From JBOGIG01 sp050742455 (GTDB taxonomy: Bacteria; Actinomycetota; Acidimicrobiia; Acidimicrobiales; JBOGIG01), in contig JBOGIG010000134.1 in assembly GCA_050742455.1 (NCBI GenBank), positions 1 through 7,672 of the forward strand: a stretch of DNA of 7,672 bases. The letters run 5' to 3'. This document shows positions 1 to 6,204 of this stretch, in pieces. Within the stretch, counting starts at the first letter, position 1, and every line of letters starts with the position of its first letter. A model generated the notes under the pieces. That model was not told the origin of the DNA and did not search any database. It saw only the letters and a list, made by a program, of their open reading frames with translations. Both the position numbers and the translations under genes were made by a program.

Positions 1-629
1 AGGGCGGCCCGAGCCTCGTCGGGCAGGAGGCCCAGGAGGGGGGTGTCCATCAGACCCGGTGCGATGGTGAGAACCCGGATGCCTACGGGGGACAGGTCGC
101 GGGCGGCCGGCAGCGTCATGCCCACGATTCCCCCTTTGGACGCCGAGTAGGCGATCTGGCCGATCTGTCCGTCGAACGCGGCCACCGATGCAGTGTTGAT
201 CACGACCCCTCGCTCGCCGTGCTCCAGTGCCTCCGTCTTCGAAATGGCCGAGGCGGCTATCCGCATCACGTTGAAGGTGCCTATGAGGTTGATTTCGACC
301 ACCTTCTGGAAAGCACCCAGATCATGGGGCGTTCCATCCCGGCCGATGACTCGGCTGGCCCAACCGATTCCGGCGCAGTTGACCGCTATGCGCAGGGCGG
401 CCGATTCACCGGCCAGGGCCACCGCCGAGGTGACGGCGTCGGGATCGGTGACGTCGGCGAGCACGAACTTGGTGCCCCCACCCAGCTCCTTGGCCAGGGC
501 CTCACCCTTGGCCTCGTCCCGGTCGAGGATGGTGCACTGGGCCCCGGCACCGGTCAGTCGACGGACCGTGGCCTCCCCCAATCCTGAAGCTCCCCCGGTG
601 ATAATTGCGGCTGAACCATTTATGAGCAT
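1..629 (-). CDS. SDR family oxidoreductase, type-II 3-hydroxyacyl-CoA dehydrogenase (HSD10)-like; 3' end cut by window edge
   Basis: An NAD-dependent short-chain dehydrogenase, probably oxidising a 3-hydroxyacyl-CoA or a hydroxysteroid-like substrate in the cytosol. Reading from ATG at 629 gives 209 residues before the window ends. Seen: the nucleotide-binding glycine motif TGGASGLG (residues 11-18), Asp36 after the second strand (favours NAD over NADP), Asp59, NCAG (84-87), and a full active site: Asn114, Ser148, Tyr161, Lys165 (YSASK). The stretch NTASVAAFDGQIGQ (145-158) and the following ARDLSPVGIRV are characteristic of the type-II 3-hydroxyacyl-CoA dehydrogenase/17beta-HSD10 group. Those proteins are about 255 residues, so roughly 45 C-terminal residues are missing. 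No Shine-Dalgarno is visible, but TATTGT lies 8 nt before the ATG, so a leaderless transcript is likely. It follows rnhA on the same strand after 145 bp. The family call is firm; the physiological substrate is inferred. Confidence 0.93.
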   Translation of the reverse strand, partial: MLINGSAAIITGGASGLGEATVRRLTGAGAQCTILDRDEAKGEALAKELGGGTKFVLADVTDPDAVTSAVALAGESAALRIAVNCAGIGWASRVIGRDGTPHDLGAFQKVVEINLIGTFNVMRIAASAISKTEALEHGERGVVINTASVAAFDGQIGQIAYSASKGGIVGMTLPAARDLSPVGIRVLTIAPGLMDTPLLGLLPDEARAA

Positions 630-637
630 GGTCGGCC

Positions 638-643
638 ACAATA
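638..643 (-). promoter_or_regulatory. Candidate -10 box (TATTGT) for the SDR gene, leaderless arrangement
   Basis: On the minus strand TATTGT fits the actinobacterial TANNNT -10 consensus. It ends 8 nt before the ATG at 629, which would put the transcript start at or within a base or two of the start codon. There is no ribosome-binding site in between. No good -35 is visible. This is pattern matching only, but the hexamer sits in otherwise very GC-rich DNA. Confidence 0.45.
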
Positions 644-693
644 GAAGAGCCCGGTCGAGAAGCCAAGCCCCCGAACTCCAAGCTCCCGCATTT

Positions 694-776
694 CGGCCCC
701 TGCCACTCCGGGCGGCCGCAGGTCCGGCTCCCCACCCCCCGCCTCCGGCCCCTGCCGCTCCGGGCCGCCGCAGGTC
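694..776. repeat. Two copies of a 31-bp direct repeat, 52-bp period
   Basis: Copies lie at 694-724 and 746-776 and match at 29 of 31 positions; both begin CGGCCCCTGCC and end GCCGCAGGTC. The 21-bp spacer (725-745) is C-rich and unrelated. The second copy runs into the stop codon of rnhA (775-777), so the element occupies the rnhA-SDR gap and could have arisen by duplication of the rnhA 3' end. Function unknown. Confidence 0.8.
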
Positions 777-1278
777 AGACCGGGCGGGACCGCACCGCTT
801 GAGCGGCCTCGAAGGCCATGGAGTCGACCAGTTCGTTCATGGGATCTCCTGCATGGCCCTTGACCCAGTTGAACCCGATCTGGCCTGGGCCCCGGGCCAG
901 AACCGTCTCGATCAGGGGCTTCCACAGGTCCTGGTTGGCCACTGGAGCCCCTTTGGAGTTGCGCCATCCCCGGGCCTGCCATCCTTTCCACCACCTCTGG
1001 CGAAAGCAGTTGACCACGTAGGTCGAATCGCTGAACACCTCGACACGTCCGTCCAGGTTGCCCAGCGCCTCCAGCACGGCCATGACCTCCATACGCTGGT
1101 TGGTGGTATGCACCTCCGATCCAGCCGCCGATCGCCCACCGACCACGGCCCAGGCCCATCCCCCCGGCCCCGGATTGCCGAGGCAGGCTCCATCGGTGAA
1201 AACCATTATGGGAGCTCCGGTGGCGGCCTGATCTCCGGAGGGAGAAGTCGGGTCCGGGAAGGAGGTCACGGCAGGCAC
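775..1278 (-). CDS. rnhA: Ribonuclease HI
   Basis: Degrades the RNA strand of RNA-DNA hybrids (R-loops, primer remnants) in the cytosol with divalent metal. All catalytic residues are visible: Asp29 in FTDGACLGNPGPGGW, Glu64 in TTNQRMEVMAV, Asp84 in FSDSTYVV, His142 in WVKGHAG and Asp152 in MNELVDSMA. The Trp-rich handle region (WWKGWQARGW, 96-105) is also present. The protein is 167 residues against about 155 for E. coli RNase HI. The start is uncertain. GTG 1278 overlaps the amidohydrolase stop by 13 nt. GTG 1269 (residue 4) gives a classic 4-nt GTGA overlap. ATG 1206 (residue 25) has a GGAG 8 nt upstream but would shorten the first beta strand. The first 22 residues are Pro/Ser/Asp-rich and unlike the domain. 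Co-transcription and translational coupling with the amidohydrolase are likely. There is no extra hybrid-binding or phosphatase domain. Confidence 0.96.
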   Translation of the reverse strand: MPAVTSFPDPTSPSGDQAATGAPIMVFTDGACLGNPGPGGWAWAVVGGRSAAGSEVHTTNQRMEVMAVLEALGNLDGRVEVFSDSTYVVNCFRQRWWKGWQARGWRNSKGAPVANQDLWKPLIETVLARGPGQIGFNWVKGHAGDPMNELVDSMAFEAAQAVRSRPV

Positions 1279-2489
1279 TTGTCGGGGAGGGGGTGGCGGA
1301 ACAACCGCGCGGCATTTTCGTGGGTGATCATGCGGATCTCGTGATCGGGGATCCCTTCCAGGCGCCGGGTAAGGAATGCCTGGGTGTCGGGCCAGGTGGA
1401 GTCGGCGTGAGGGTAATCGGTCTCCACCATGATGTGGTCCACTCCTATGCGATGGCGACAGGCCAGCATGGAAGGGTCGTCAATGGTGCAGAACCAGAAG
1501 TTGCGCCTCACCACCTCGGCCGGCTTGAGTTCGGCCGACATCCACGCCCCCCGGCCGTGGCCCGACTGGTCGATGATGTAGTCCAGCCGATCCAAGAGCA
1601 TGGGAACCCAGCCGATCCCGCCCTCGGACATGGCCACCTTGAGGCCGGGATAGCGCACGGGCACGCCCGACCACAGCCAGTCGGCGCAGGCTGTCAGGCT
1701 GAGGGCGGAGAACAGGGTTGCCCCCAACTCCACCAGAGGAGCATCAGAGGCCATGGGCGCCATCCCGGATGACCCCACATGAAGGCAGACCACCGTCTCA
1801 GTCTCCTGACAGGCGGCCAAGATGGGGTCCCAGTAGCCCGAGTGCAGGGAGGGCAATCCGAGGTTGTGGGGGGCTTCGGGCAGGGTTACGGCGGTGAACC
1901 CCCGTTGGGCATTACGCCTTATCTCGGCCGCGCCCTGTTTCACATCGGCCAGGAACGTGATGCCCATGGGCACGATCCGATCGGGATGGGGGGCCCACCA
2001 CTCTTCGGCCAGCCAGTCGTTCCAGGCCCGGGTAACGGCCAGGCCCAGGGCCGGATCGGAGCATTTCGAGAAGACCGATCCGCAGAATCCGGTTATCTGC
2101 GAAGGGAAGTTGACCGAGGCCCACACCCCGTTTATGTCCATGTCGGCCAGGCGGGCTTCTATGTCGTAACAGCCGGGGCGGATCTGGTCGAAGCGCACCG
2201 GTTCCAAGGTCCAGTCCTGCTTGGGCCGCCCGGCCACAGCGTTGAGGCCAACCTGGCGGTAGAGATTGTCGTCGAACTCCCACACCTCGTGGCCGTGGCT
2301 GGTTGTGACCACCCGTGGGGCACGGTCTGCCATGGACGGTGGCAGGCGACCCTCGAACATGTCGGCCGGCTCGACCAGGTGATCGTCAACCGAGATGACG
2401 GTATAGCTCACCGGCCGGGGCTCGGGATCGGGCAGTAGCGAACCCGGTGGGGCCTGGGGCGGGGACGGGGACGGGGACGGGGGGGCCAT
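1266..2489 (-). CDS. Amidohydrolase family 2 protein (metal-dependent TIM-barrel hydrolase/decarboxylase)
   Basis: A cytosolic TIM-barrel metalloenzyme of the amidohydrolase-2 group, which includes ACMSD and gamma-resorcylate decarboxylase; the substrate cannot be named. Visible metal-site candidates by analogy with gamma-resorcylate decarboxylase are Asp35 and His37 in SVDDHLVEP, His237 in CLHVGSS, and Asp358 in VETDYPHADSTWP (His361 nearby). Other family marks are RLADMDINGV, a WNDWLAEEWW stretch followed by PDRIVPMG, and HENAARLF at the end. Length is 407 residues. The first 26 residues are Pro/Ser-rich (PSPSPSP) and come from a GGGGAC hexamer run on the other strand. GTG 2411 (residue 27, immediately before YTVISVDDH) is therefore an alternative start. 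ATG 2489 is favoured because AATACT lies 6 nt upstream, a leaderless layout. rnhA overlaps its 3' end. It diverges from a class II aldolase-like gene, suggesting a shared catabolic role (inference). Confidence 0.92.
   Translation of the reverse strand: MAPPSPSPSPPQAPPGSLLPDPEPRPVSYTVISVDDHLVEPADMFEGRLPPSMADRAPRVVTTSHGHEVWEFDDNLYRQVGLNAVAGRPKQDWTLEPVRFDQIRPGCYDIEARLADMDINGVWASVNFPSQITGFCGSVFSKCSDPALGLAVTRAWNDWLAEEWWAPHPDRIVPMGITFLADVKQGAAEIRRNAQRGFTAVTLPEAPHNLGLPSLHSGYWDPILAACQETETVVCLHVGSSGMAPMASDAPLVELGATLFSALSLTACADWLWSGVPVRYPGLKVAMSEGGIGWVPMLLDRLDYIIDQSGHGRGAWMSAELKPAEVVRRNFWFCTIDDPSMLACRHRIGVDHIMVETDYPHADSTWPDTQAFLTRRLEGIPDHEIRMITHENAARLFRHPLPDKCLP
2449..2485 (+). repeat. G-rich hexamer tandem repeat with strong G-quadruplex potential
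   Basis: Six runs of four or more G occur in 37 bp: 2449-2452, 2456-2459, 2461-2464, 2467-2470, 2473-2476 and 2479-2485. The last four are separated by AC only, giving three GGGGAC units plus a G7 run. This meets the usual intramolecular G-quadruplex pattern with very short loops. On the minus strand it encodes the Pro/Ser-rich start of the amidohydrolase. On the plus strand it lies just upstream of the aldolase promoter core. Confidence 0.85.
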
Positions 2490-2495
2490 CAGGTG

Positions 2496-2503
2496 AGTAT
2501 TTT
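2496..2503. promoter_or_regulatory. Overlapping divergent -10 elements shared by the amidohydrolase and the aldolase-like gene
   Basis: Plus strand: TATTTT at 2498-2503, 6 nt before GTG 2510. Minus strand: AATACT at 2501-2496, 6 nt before ATG 2489. The two boxes share four base pairs. Both distances fit leaderless transcription starting at the start codon. This is the only AT-rich patch in the surrounding GC-rich DNA. No clear -35 is seen on either side. AGGTGA at 2491-2496 could be a weak ribosome-binding site for the plus gene but is 13 nt away. Confidence 0.5.
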
Positions 2504-2509
2504 GTCACT

Positions 2510-3247
2510 GTGAGCGAACCCCTGGCCCGATCGGTGCCGGCACTGCTTCCCCTGCTGCGCCCCGAGGCCGAATTGGTCGTCCTTGCCCGGTGCCTGTTTC
2601 GGGAGGGCTGGGATGATCATCTGGCCGGTCACATCACCTACCGCCAACCCGATGGATCAATCCTGGTCAACCCGTGGGAGCTGACCTGGGACGAGCTCAC
2701 CCCCCGCGATGTCATGCGCATCGACGCCGGCGGCGCCATCATCTCCGGGCTTTGGAGCGTGACACCGGGGATCACCCTTCACCTTGAACTTCACAAAGCC
2801 CGGCCCGACGTGGTGGTGGCGGTGCACAACCATTCGCGCTGGGCCACCATCTACTGTGACATTGGGCGCATCCCCGCCGTCTACGACCAGACGTCGGCGA
2901 TGGTCAACGGGGATCCGGCCCTGCACGACGAGTACGACGGCACGGTCGATGACGTCGGGTCGGCCCGTCGAGCCATCGCCGCTCTGGGTGGGGCCAAGTC
3001 CATCCTCCTGGCCAACCACGGGCCCCTGGTGGTGGCCGACTCCATCCGCCAGGCTCACCTACGGGCCATAACCCTCGAATGGCGCTGCCGCCAGGCATGG
3101 CACGTGGAAGCGGCCGGTGGCGGGGTGCCCATGCGCCCCGAGACGGTGGCGACCATGGGCCACGGCGCCGACGCCTACGGCTTCCCCGGCCTGTGGGAAG
3201 CGATGGCCCGCCGGGAGTTGAGGATGGACCCCGGCCTGTTGGATTGA
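2510..3247 (+). CDS. Class II aldolase/adducin family protein
   Basis: A zinc-dependent class II aldolase-like fold, related to L-fuculose-phosphate aldolase and ribulose-5-phosphate 4-epimerase; the substrate is unknown. Counting from GTG 2510 (245 residues), the metal-binding histidines are visible: His106 and His108 in AVHNHSRWAT, and His170 in LLANHGPLVV. Glu93 in LHLELHKARPD sits where the catalytic acid of fuculose aldolase lies. The N-terminal part has LAGHITYR followed by LVNPW, the variant common in the broad unassigned branch rather than the AGNIS of sugar-phosphate aldolases. An in-frame ATG at 2447 would add 21 Gly/Thr-rich residues from the G-run repeat with no family character. 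GTG 2510, 6 nt after TATTTT, is preferred. The head-to-head amidohydrolase suggests a joint catabolic task, for example on a hydroxy- or aromatic acid, but that is inference. Confidence 0.88.
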   Translation: MSEPLARSVPALLPLLRPEAELVVLARCLFREGWDDHLAGHITYRQPDGSILVNPWELTWDELTPRDVMRIDAGGAIISGLWSVTPGITLHLELHKARPDVVVAVHNHSRWATIYCDIGRIPAVYDQTSAMVNGDPALHDEYDGTVDDVGSARRAIAALGGAKSILLANHGPLVVADSIRQAHLRAITLEWRCRQAWHVEAAGGGVPMRPETVATMGHGADAYGFPGLWEAMARRELRMDPGLLD

Positions 3248-3260
3248 TCCCCTGGCCGGG

Positions 3261-3300
3261 AGGGCGGCGGAGGGTGGCGGAGGGCGGCGGAGGGTGCCGG
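3261..3300 (+). repeat. 10-bp minisatellite, four units, between the aldolase-like gene and aceE
   Basis: Four consecutive 10-bp units of the form AGGGYGGCGG occupy 3261-3300. They form two 20-bp super-units that differ at one base (GGCGG versus GCCGG in the last unit). The tract continues into more G-rich DNA up to the aceE start. It fills about half of the 84-bp gap and leaves no obvious -10 box or terminator there. Confidence 0.8.
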
Positions 3301-3331
3301 GCGGGGGGCTGGAGCGGAGCCGGGCGCGGCG

Positions 3332-6169
3332 ATGGGCGCGAGCGGGGCTTACAGCGCGAATATGGGTCATGTGATATTCGACGGCCTCTCCCACCAGATC
3401 CCCGACATCGACCCCGAGGAGACCACCGAGTGGCTCGATTCGTTCGATTCGGTCACCGAGGGCCGGGGGAAAGCTCGAGCCCGGTTCCTGCTCATGAAGC
3501 TCCTGGAGCGGGCACGGGCCAATCAGGTCGGTTTCCCGTCCACGGTGTCATCGCCCTACGTGAACACCATCCCCACCGACGCCGAGGGGTGGTTCCCGGG
3601 TGACGAGTACATGGAGAGACGCATCCGGGCCTTCATCCGGTGGAATGCCGCCGCCATGGTGGTGCGGGCCAATCACCGCTTTGAGGGCATCGGGGGCCAC
3701 CTGGCCACCTACGCCAGCTCGGCTTCGCTCTATGAGGTCGGGTTCAACCACTTCTTTCGGGGCAAGGCCGACGGCCAGGCCGGGGATCAGGTCTTCTTCC
3801 AGGGCCATGCCTCGCCCGGAATCTATGCCCGGGCCTTCCTGGAGGGGCGCCTGAGCGAGGATCAGCTAGACCACTTCCGCCAGGAGATCGGAGGGTCTGG
3901 ACTGTCGTCTTATCCCCACCCCCGCCTGATGCCCGAGTTCTGGGAGTTCCCCACGGTGTCGATGGGACTCGGCCCCATCAATGCCATCTATCAGGCTCGC
4001 TTCAACCGGTACCTGCTCAACCGGCGGCTGGCCGACACTTCGGCCAGCCGGGTGTGGTGCTTCGTCGGCGACGGCGAGGTCGACGAGCCCGAGACCCTGG
4101 GCGCCCTGTCGCTGGCGGCCCGAGAGAAGCTCGACAATCTGATCTTCGTCGTCAATTGCAACCTGCAGCGTCTCGACGGCCCGGTGCGGGGCAACGGCAA
4201 AATCATCCAAGAGCTCGAAGCGGTGTTCCGGGGTGCTGGATGGAACGTGATCAAGGTCATATGGGGATCGCGCTGGGACGAGCTACTGGCCCGGGACACC
4301 GACGGGGTCCTCGTCAACAAGATGAACACCAGCCTTGACGGCGAGTTCCAGAAGTACGCCACCGAGACTGGGGCCTACATCCGGGAGCACTTCTTTGGAC
4401 CCGATCCCCGGCTGCGAGCCATGGTCGAGCACCTGTCCGACGCCGACCTGCAGGCCCTGCCCCGGGGCGGGCACGACTACCACAAGCTCTATGCCGCCTA
4501 CAAGGCCGCTGCCGAGCACGACGGCGCTCCCACCGTCATCCTCGCCAAGACCATCAAGGGTTGGACCCTGGGTCCCGAGATAGAGGCCCGGAACTCAACC
4601 CACCAGATCAAGAAGATGACCCCGGTCCAGCTCAAGCTGTTGCGCGATCGGCTCTATCTGTCCGAGGAGATCCCCGACTCCGCCCTTGAGGCTGAGGAGC
4701 CGCCCTATTACCGCCCGGCCGACGGGTCTCCGGCGCATGAGTACCTGATGACCCGGCGCCGGGTCCTCGACGGTCCCCTGCCCCACCGGGTCCGCTCGTC
4801 CAAGCCATTGCCCGCCGTGGAGGACTCGGCCTTTGAGGAACTGCTGGCCGGTTCGGGCAAGCAGGCGGTGTCGACCACCATGGCTTTCGCCCGCCTGTTG
4901 CGCCGCTTGGTGCGCGATCCCGGCATCGGCGAGCGAGTCGTGCCCATCGTGCCCGACGAGGCCCGCACCTTCGGGCTCGATGCCCTGTTTCGGGAGGTCA
5001 AGATCTATGCCTCTGCCGGACAACACTACGAGCCGGTGGATGCCGGCCTCCTCCTCTCCTACGCCGAGAGCCAGTCCGGCCAGATACTGGAGGAGGGCAT
5101 CACCGAGGCAGGTTCGATGGCCAGCTTCACTGCGGCAGCCACCTCCTATGTCACTTGGTCGCTGCCCATGGTGCCGTTCTACATCTTCTATTCCATGTTC
5201 GGCTTCCAGCGGGTGGGCGACCTGGTGTGGGCGGCGTGCGACTCGGGAGCTCGTGGCTTCCTGCTGGGAGCCACCGCGGGGCGCACGACCCTGCACGGCG
5301 AGGGCCTCCAGCACGACGATGGCCACAGCCTGGTCCTGGCTTCGACCTATCCCAATCTATGGGCCTATGACCCCGCCTTTGCCTACGAAATGGCCATCAT
5401 CATCGACGACGGCATCAAATCCATGTACGGACCCGAACCACAGGACCGCTTCTACTACCTGACTCTGTACAACGAGAACTACCAGATGCCTGCCCTGCCG
5501 GAAGGCGACGAGGGCGAGCGGGTACGCCAAGGGGTGCTGCGCGGTCTGTACCGCTACGCTCCTGCTCCCCTCCCCGACGGCGCCCGGCCCGATGAGGCCA
5601 GTGCCACGGGTGCCAGGGCCAAGGTGCGCGACGCCCGGGCCAAGGGGCGTGAGGCCAAGCACGACGGGGGCAGGCTCACGGCCACGTTGTTGTTCTCGGG
5701 CACTGCCTGGCAGGCGGTCATGGCGGCCCGGGACATCTTGGACCGGGAGTGGGGAGTGGCGGCCGAAGCCTGGTCGGTCACTTCCTACAAGGCGTTGCGC
5801 GAGGAGGCCCTGTCCGTCGAGCGCCGGAATCGGCTGCACCCGACCGAGCCGGCAGGCACGCCCTGGATCGCCGAGCAGCTGGCCGACTGCCCCGGACCCG
5901 TGGTGGCTGTGACCGACTTCATGAAAGCGGTGCCCGACCAGGTGGCCCGCTGGGTGCCGGGCGGGCTCATCCCGCTCGGCACCGATGGCTTCGGGCGATC
6001 CGACACCAGGGAGGCGCTCCGACGACACTTCGAGGTGGATGCCCACCACGTCGTGGTGGCCGTATTGGCCGGTCTGGCGCAGAGAGGTGAGATCAAAGCC
6101 GAAATCGTCGCCGAGGCCATCAAACGTTACGGCATCGACGCCGACTCGCCTGATCCCCGCACGGCCTGA
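3332..6169 (+). CDS. aceE: Pyruvate dehydrogenase E1 component, homodimeric type
   Basis: Thiamine-diphosphate-dependent E1 of the pyruvate dehydrogenase complex; it decarboxylates pyruvate and acetylates the lipoyl group of E2. The sequence follows E. coli and mycobacterial AceE almost end to end. Visible: DIDPEETTEWLDSFD near residue 25, His123 and His159 (E. coli His106 and His142), the diphosphate-binding motif GDGEVDEPE (246-254) closing at NCN (275-277), the mobile-loop His424 in NSTHQIKKM (E. coli His407), catalytic Glu592 in EGITEAGS, YSMFGFQRVGD, and the C-terminal GTDGFGRSDTRE. Length is 945 residues against 887 in E. coli. Much of the excess is an Ala/Lys/Arg/Asp-rich insert at about 743-779. 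The start is uncertain: ATG 3332 has a distant GGAG; ATG 3362 (residue 11) is 6 nt after a poor -10 match (TACAGC). No lipoyl or E2 gene is adjacent. A 16-bp tandem duplication spans the stop. Confidence 0.97.
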   Translation: MGASGAYSANMGHVIFDGLSHQIPDIDPEETTEWLDSFDSVTEGRGKARARFLLMKLLERARANQVGFPSTVSSPYVNTIPTDAEGWFPGDEYMERRIRAFIRWNAAAMVVRANHRFEGIGGHLATYASSASLYEVGFNHFFRGKADGQAGDQVFFQGHASPGIYARAFLEGRLSEDQLDHFRQEIGGSGLSSYPHPRLMPEFWEFPTVSMGLGPINAIYQARFNRYLLNRRLADTSASRVWCFVGDGEVDEPETLGALSLAAREKLDNLIFVVNCNLQRLDGPVRGNGKIIQELEAVFRGAGWNVIKVIWGSRWDELLARDTDGVLVNKMNTSLDGEFQKYATETGAYIREHFFGPDPRLRAMVEHLSDADLQALPRGGHDYHKLYAAYKAAAEHDGAPTVILAKTIKGWTLGPEIEARNSTHQIKKMTPVQLKLLRDRLYLSEEIPDSALEAEEPPYYRPADGSPAHEYLMTRRRVLDGPLPHRVRSSKPLPAVEDSAFEELLAGSGKQAVSTTMAFARLLRRLVRDPGIGERVVPIVPDEARTFGLDALFREVKIYASAGQHYEPVDAGLLLSYAESQSGQILEEGITEAGSMASFTAAATSYVTWSLPMVPFYIFYSMFGFQRVGDLVWAACDSGARGFLLGATAGRTTLHGEGLQHDDGHSLVLASTYPNLWAYDPAFAYEMAIIIDDGIKSMYGPEPQDRFYYLTLYNENYQMPALPEGDEGERVRQGVLRGLYRYAPAPLPDGARPDEASATGARAKVRDARAKGREAKHDGGRLTATLLFSGTAWQAVMAARDILDREWGVAAEAWSVTSYKALREEALSVERRNRLHPTEPAGTPWIAEQLADCPGPVVAVTDFMKAVPDQVARWVPGGLIPLGTDGFGRSDTREALRRHFEVDAHHVVVAVLAGLAQRGEIKAEIVAEAIKRYGIDADSPDPRTA
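5558..5668 (+). other. In-frame charged linker insert within aceE
   Basis: Residues 743-779 of AceE run from a Pro/Ala/Asp start (APAPLPDGARPDE) into a basic segment with repeated ARAK and REAK words. It lies between the middle domain, ending GVLRGLYRY, and the C-terminal domain, resuming LTATLLFSG. E. coli and mycobacterial AceE have only about 9-12 residues here, recalled from memory. The reading frame stays open and third positions stay GC-rich, so this is an insertion and not a frameshift. Confidence 0.75.
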
Positions 6170-6180
6170 TCCCCGCACGG
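6149..6180 (+). repeat. Perfect 16-bp tandem duplication spanning the aceE stop codon
   Basis: CCTGATCCCCGCACGG occurs at 6149-6164 and again at 6165-6180 without a mismatch. Sixteen is not a multiple of three, so the second copy is read in a different frame and its TGA (6167-6169) is the aceE stop. With a single copy the frame would continue to a TGA at about 6198-6200, adding GGIGS. The second copy plus the following G run can also fold (CCCCG 6171-6175 with CGGGG 6182-6186). Confidence 0.9.
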
Positions 6181-6189
6181 CCGGGGGGA

Positions 6190-6195
6190 TAGGAT
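6190..6195 (+). promoter_or_regulatory. Candidate -10 box (TAGGAT) for the HhH-GPD gene, leaderless arrangement
   Basis: TAGGAT fits TANNNT and ends 9 nt before ATG 6205. The 9-nt interval CTTGAACCC holds no ribosome-binding site. This allows the gene its own leaderless transcript despite lying only 35 bp after aceE. No -35 is recognisable. Confidence 0.4.
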
Positions 6196-6204
6196 CTTGA
6201 ACCC

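Noticed and set aside
694..776. Minimal CRISPR array from the 31-bp repeat pair
   Set aside because: Only two imperfect copies, a 21-bp low-complexity spacer, overlap with the rnhA stop codon and no cas genes nearby.
193..1344. Long plus-strand open frame (383 codons) across the SDR, the gap and rnhA
   Set aside because: It runs antisense to two genes with full catalytic motifs, has no recognisable domain, and its Arg/Pro/Ser-rich composition is what antisense frames of GC-rich genes give.
2447..2509. Upstream ATG 2447 as the start of the aldolase-like protein
   Set aside because: The added residues are a Gly/Thr repeat from the G-run tract and overlap the amidohydrolase start; GTG 2510 has a well-placed -10 box and fits the family length.
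4595..5326. Minus-strand open frame of 243 codons inside aceE
   Set aside because: Same reasoning: antisense to the AceE active-site region with no domain signature.
6169..6190. Hairpin after aceE (CCCCG with CGGGG) as an intrinsic terminator
   Set aside because: The stem is short, there is no U tract, and the next gene on the same strand starts 15 bases later.
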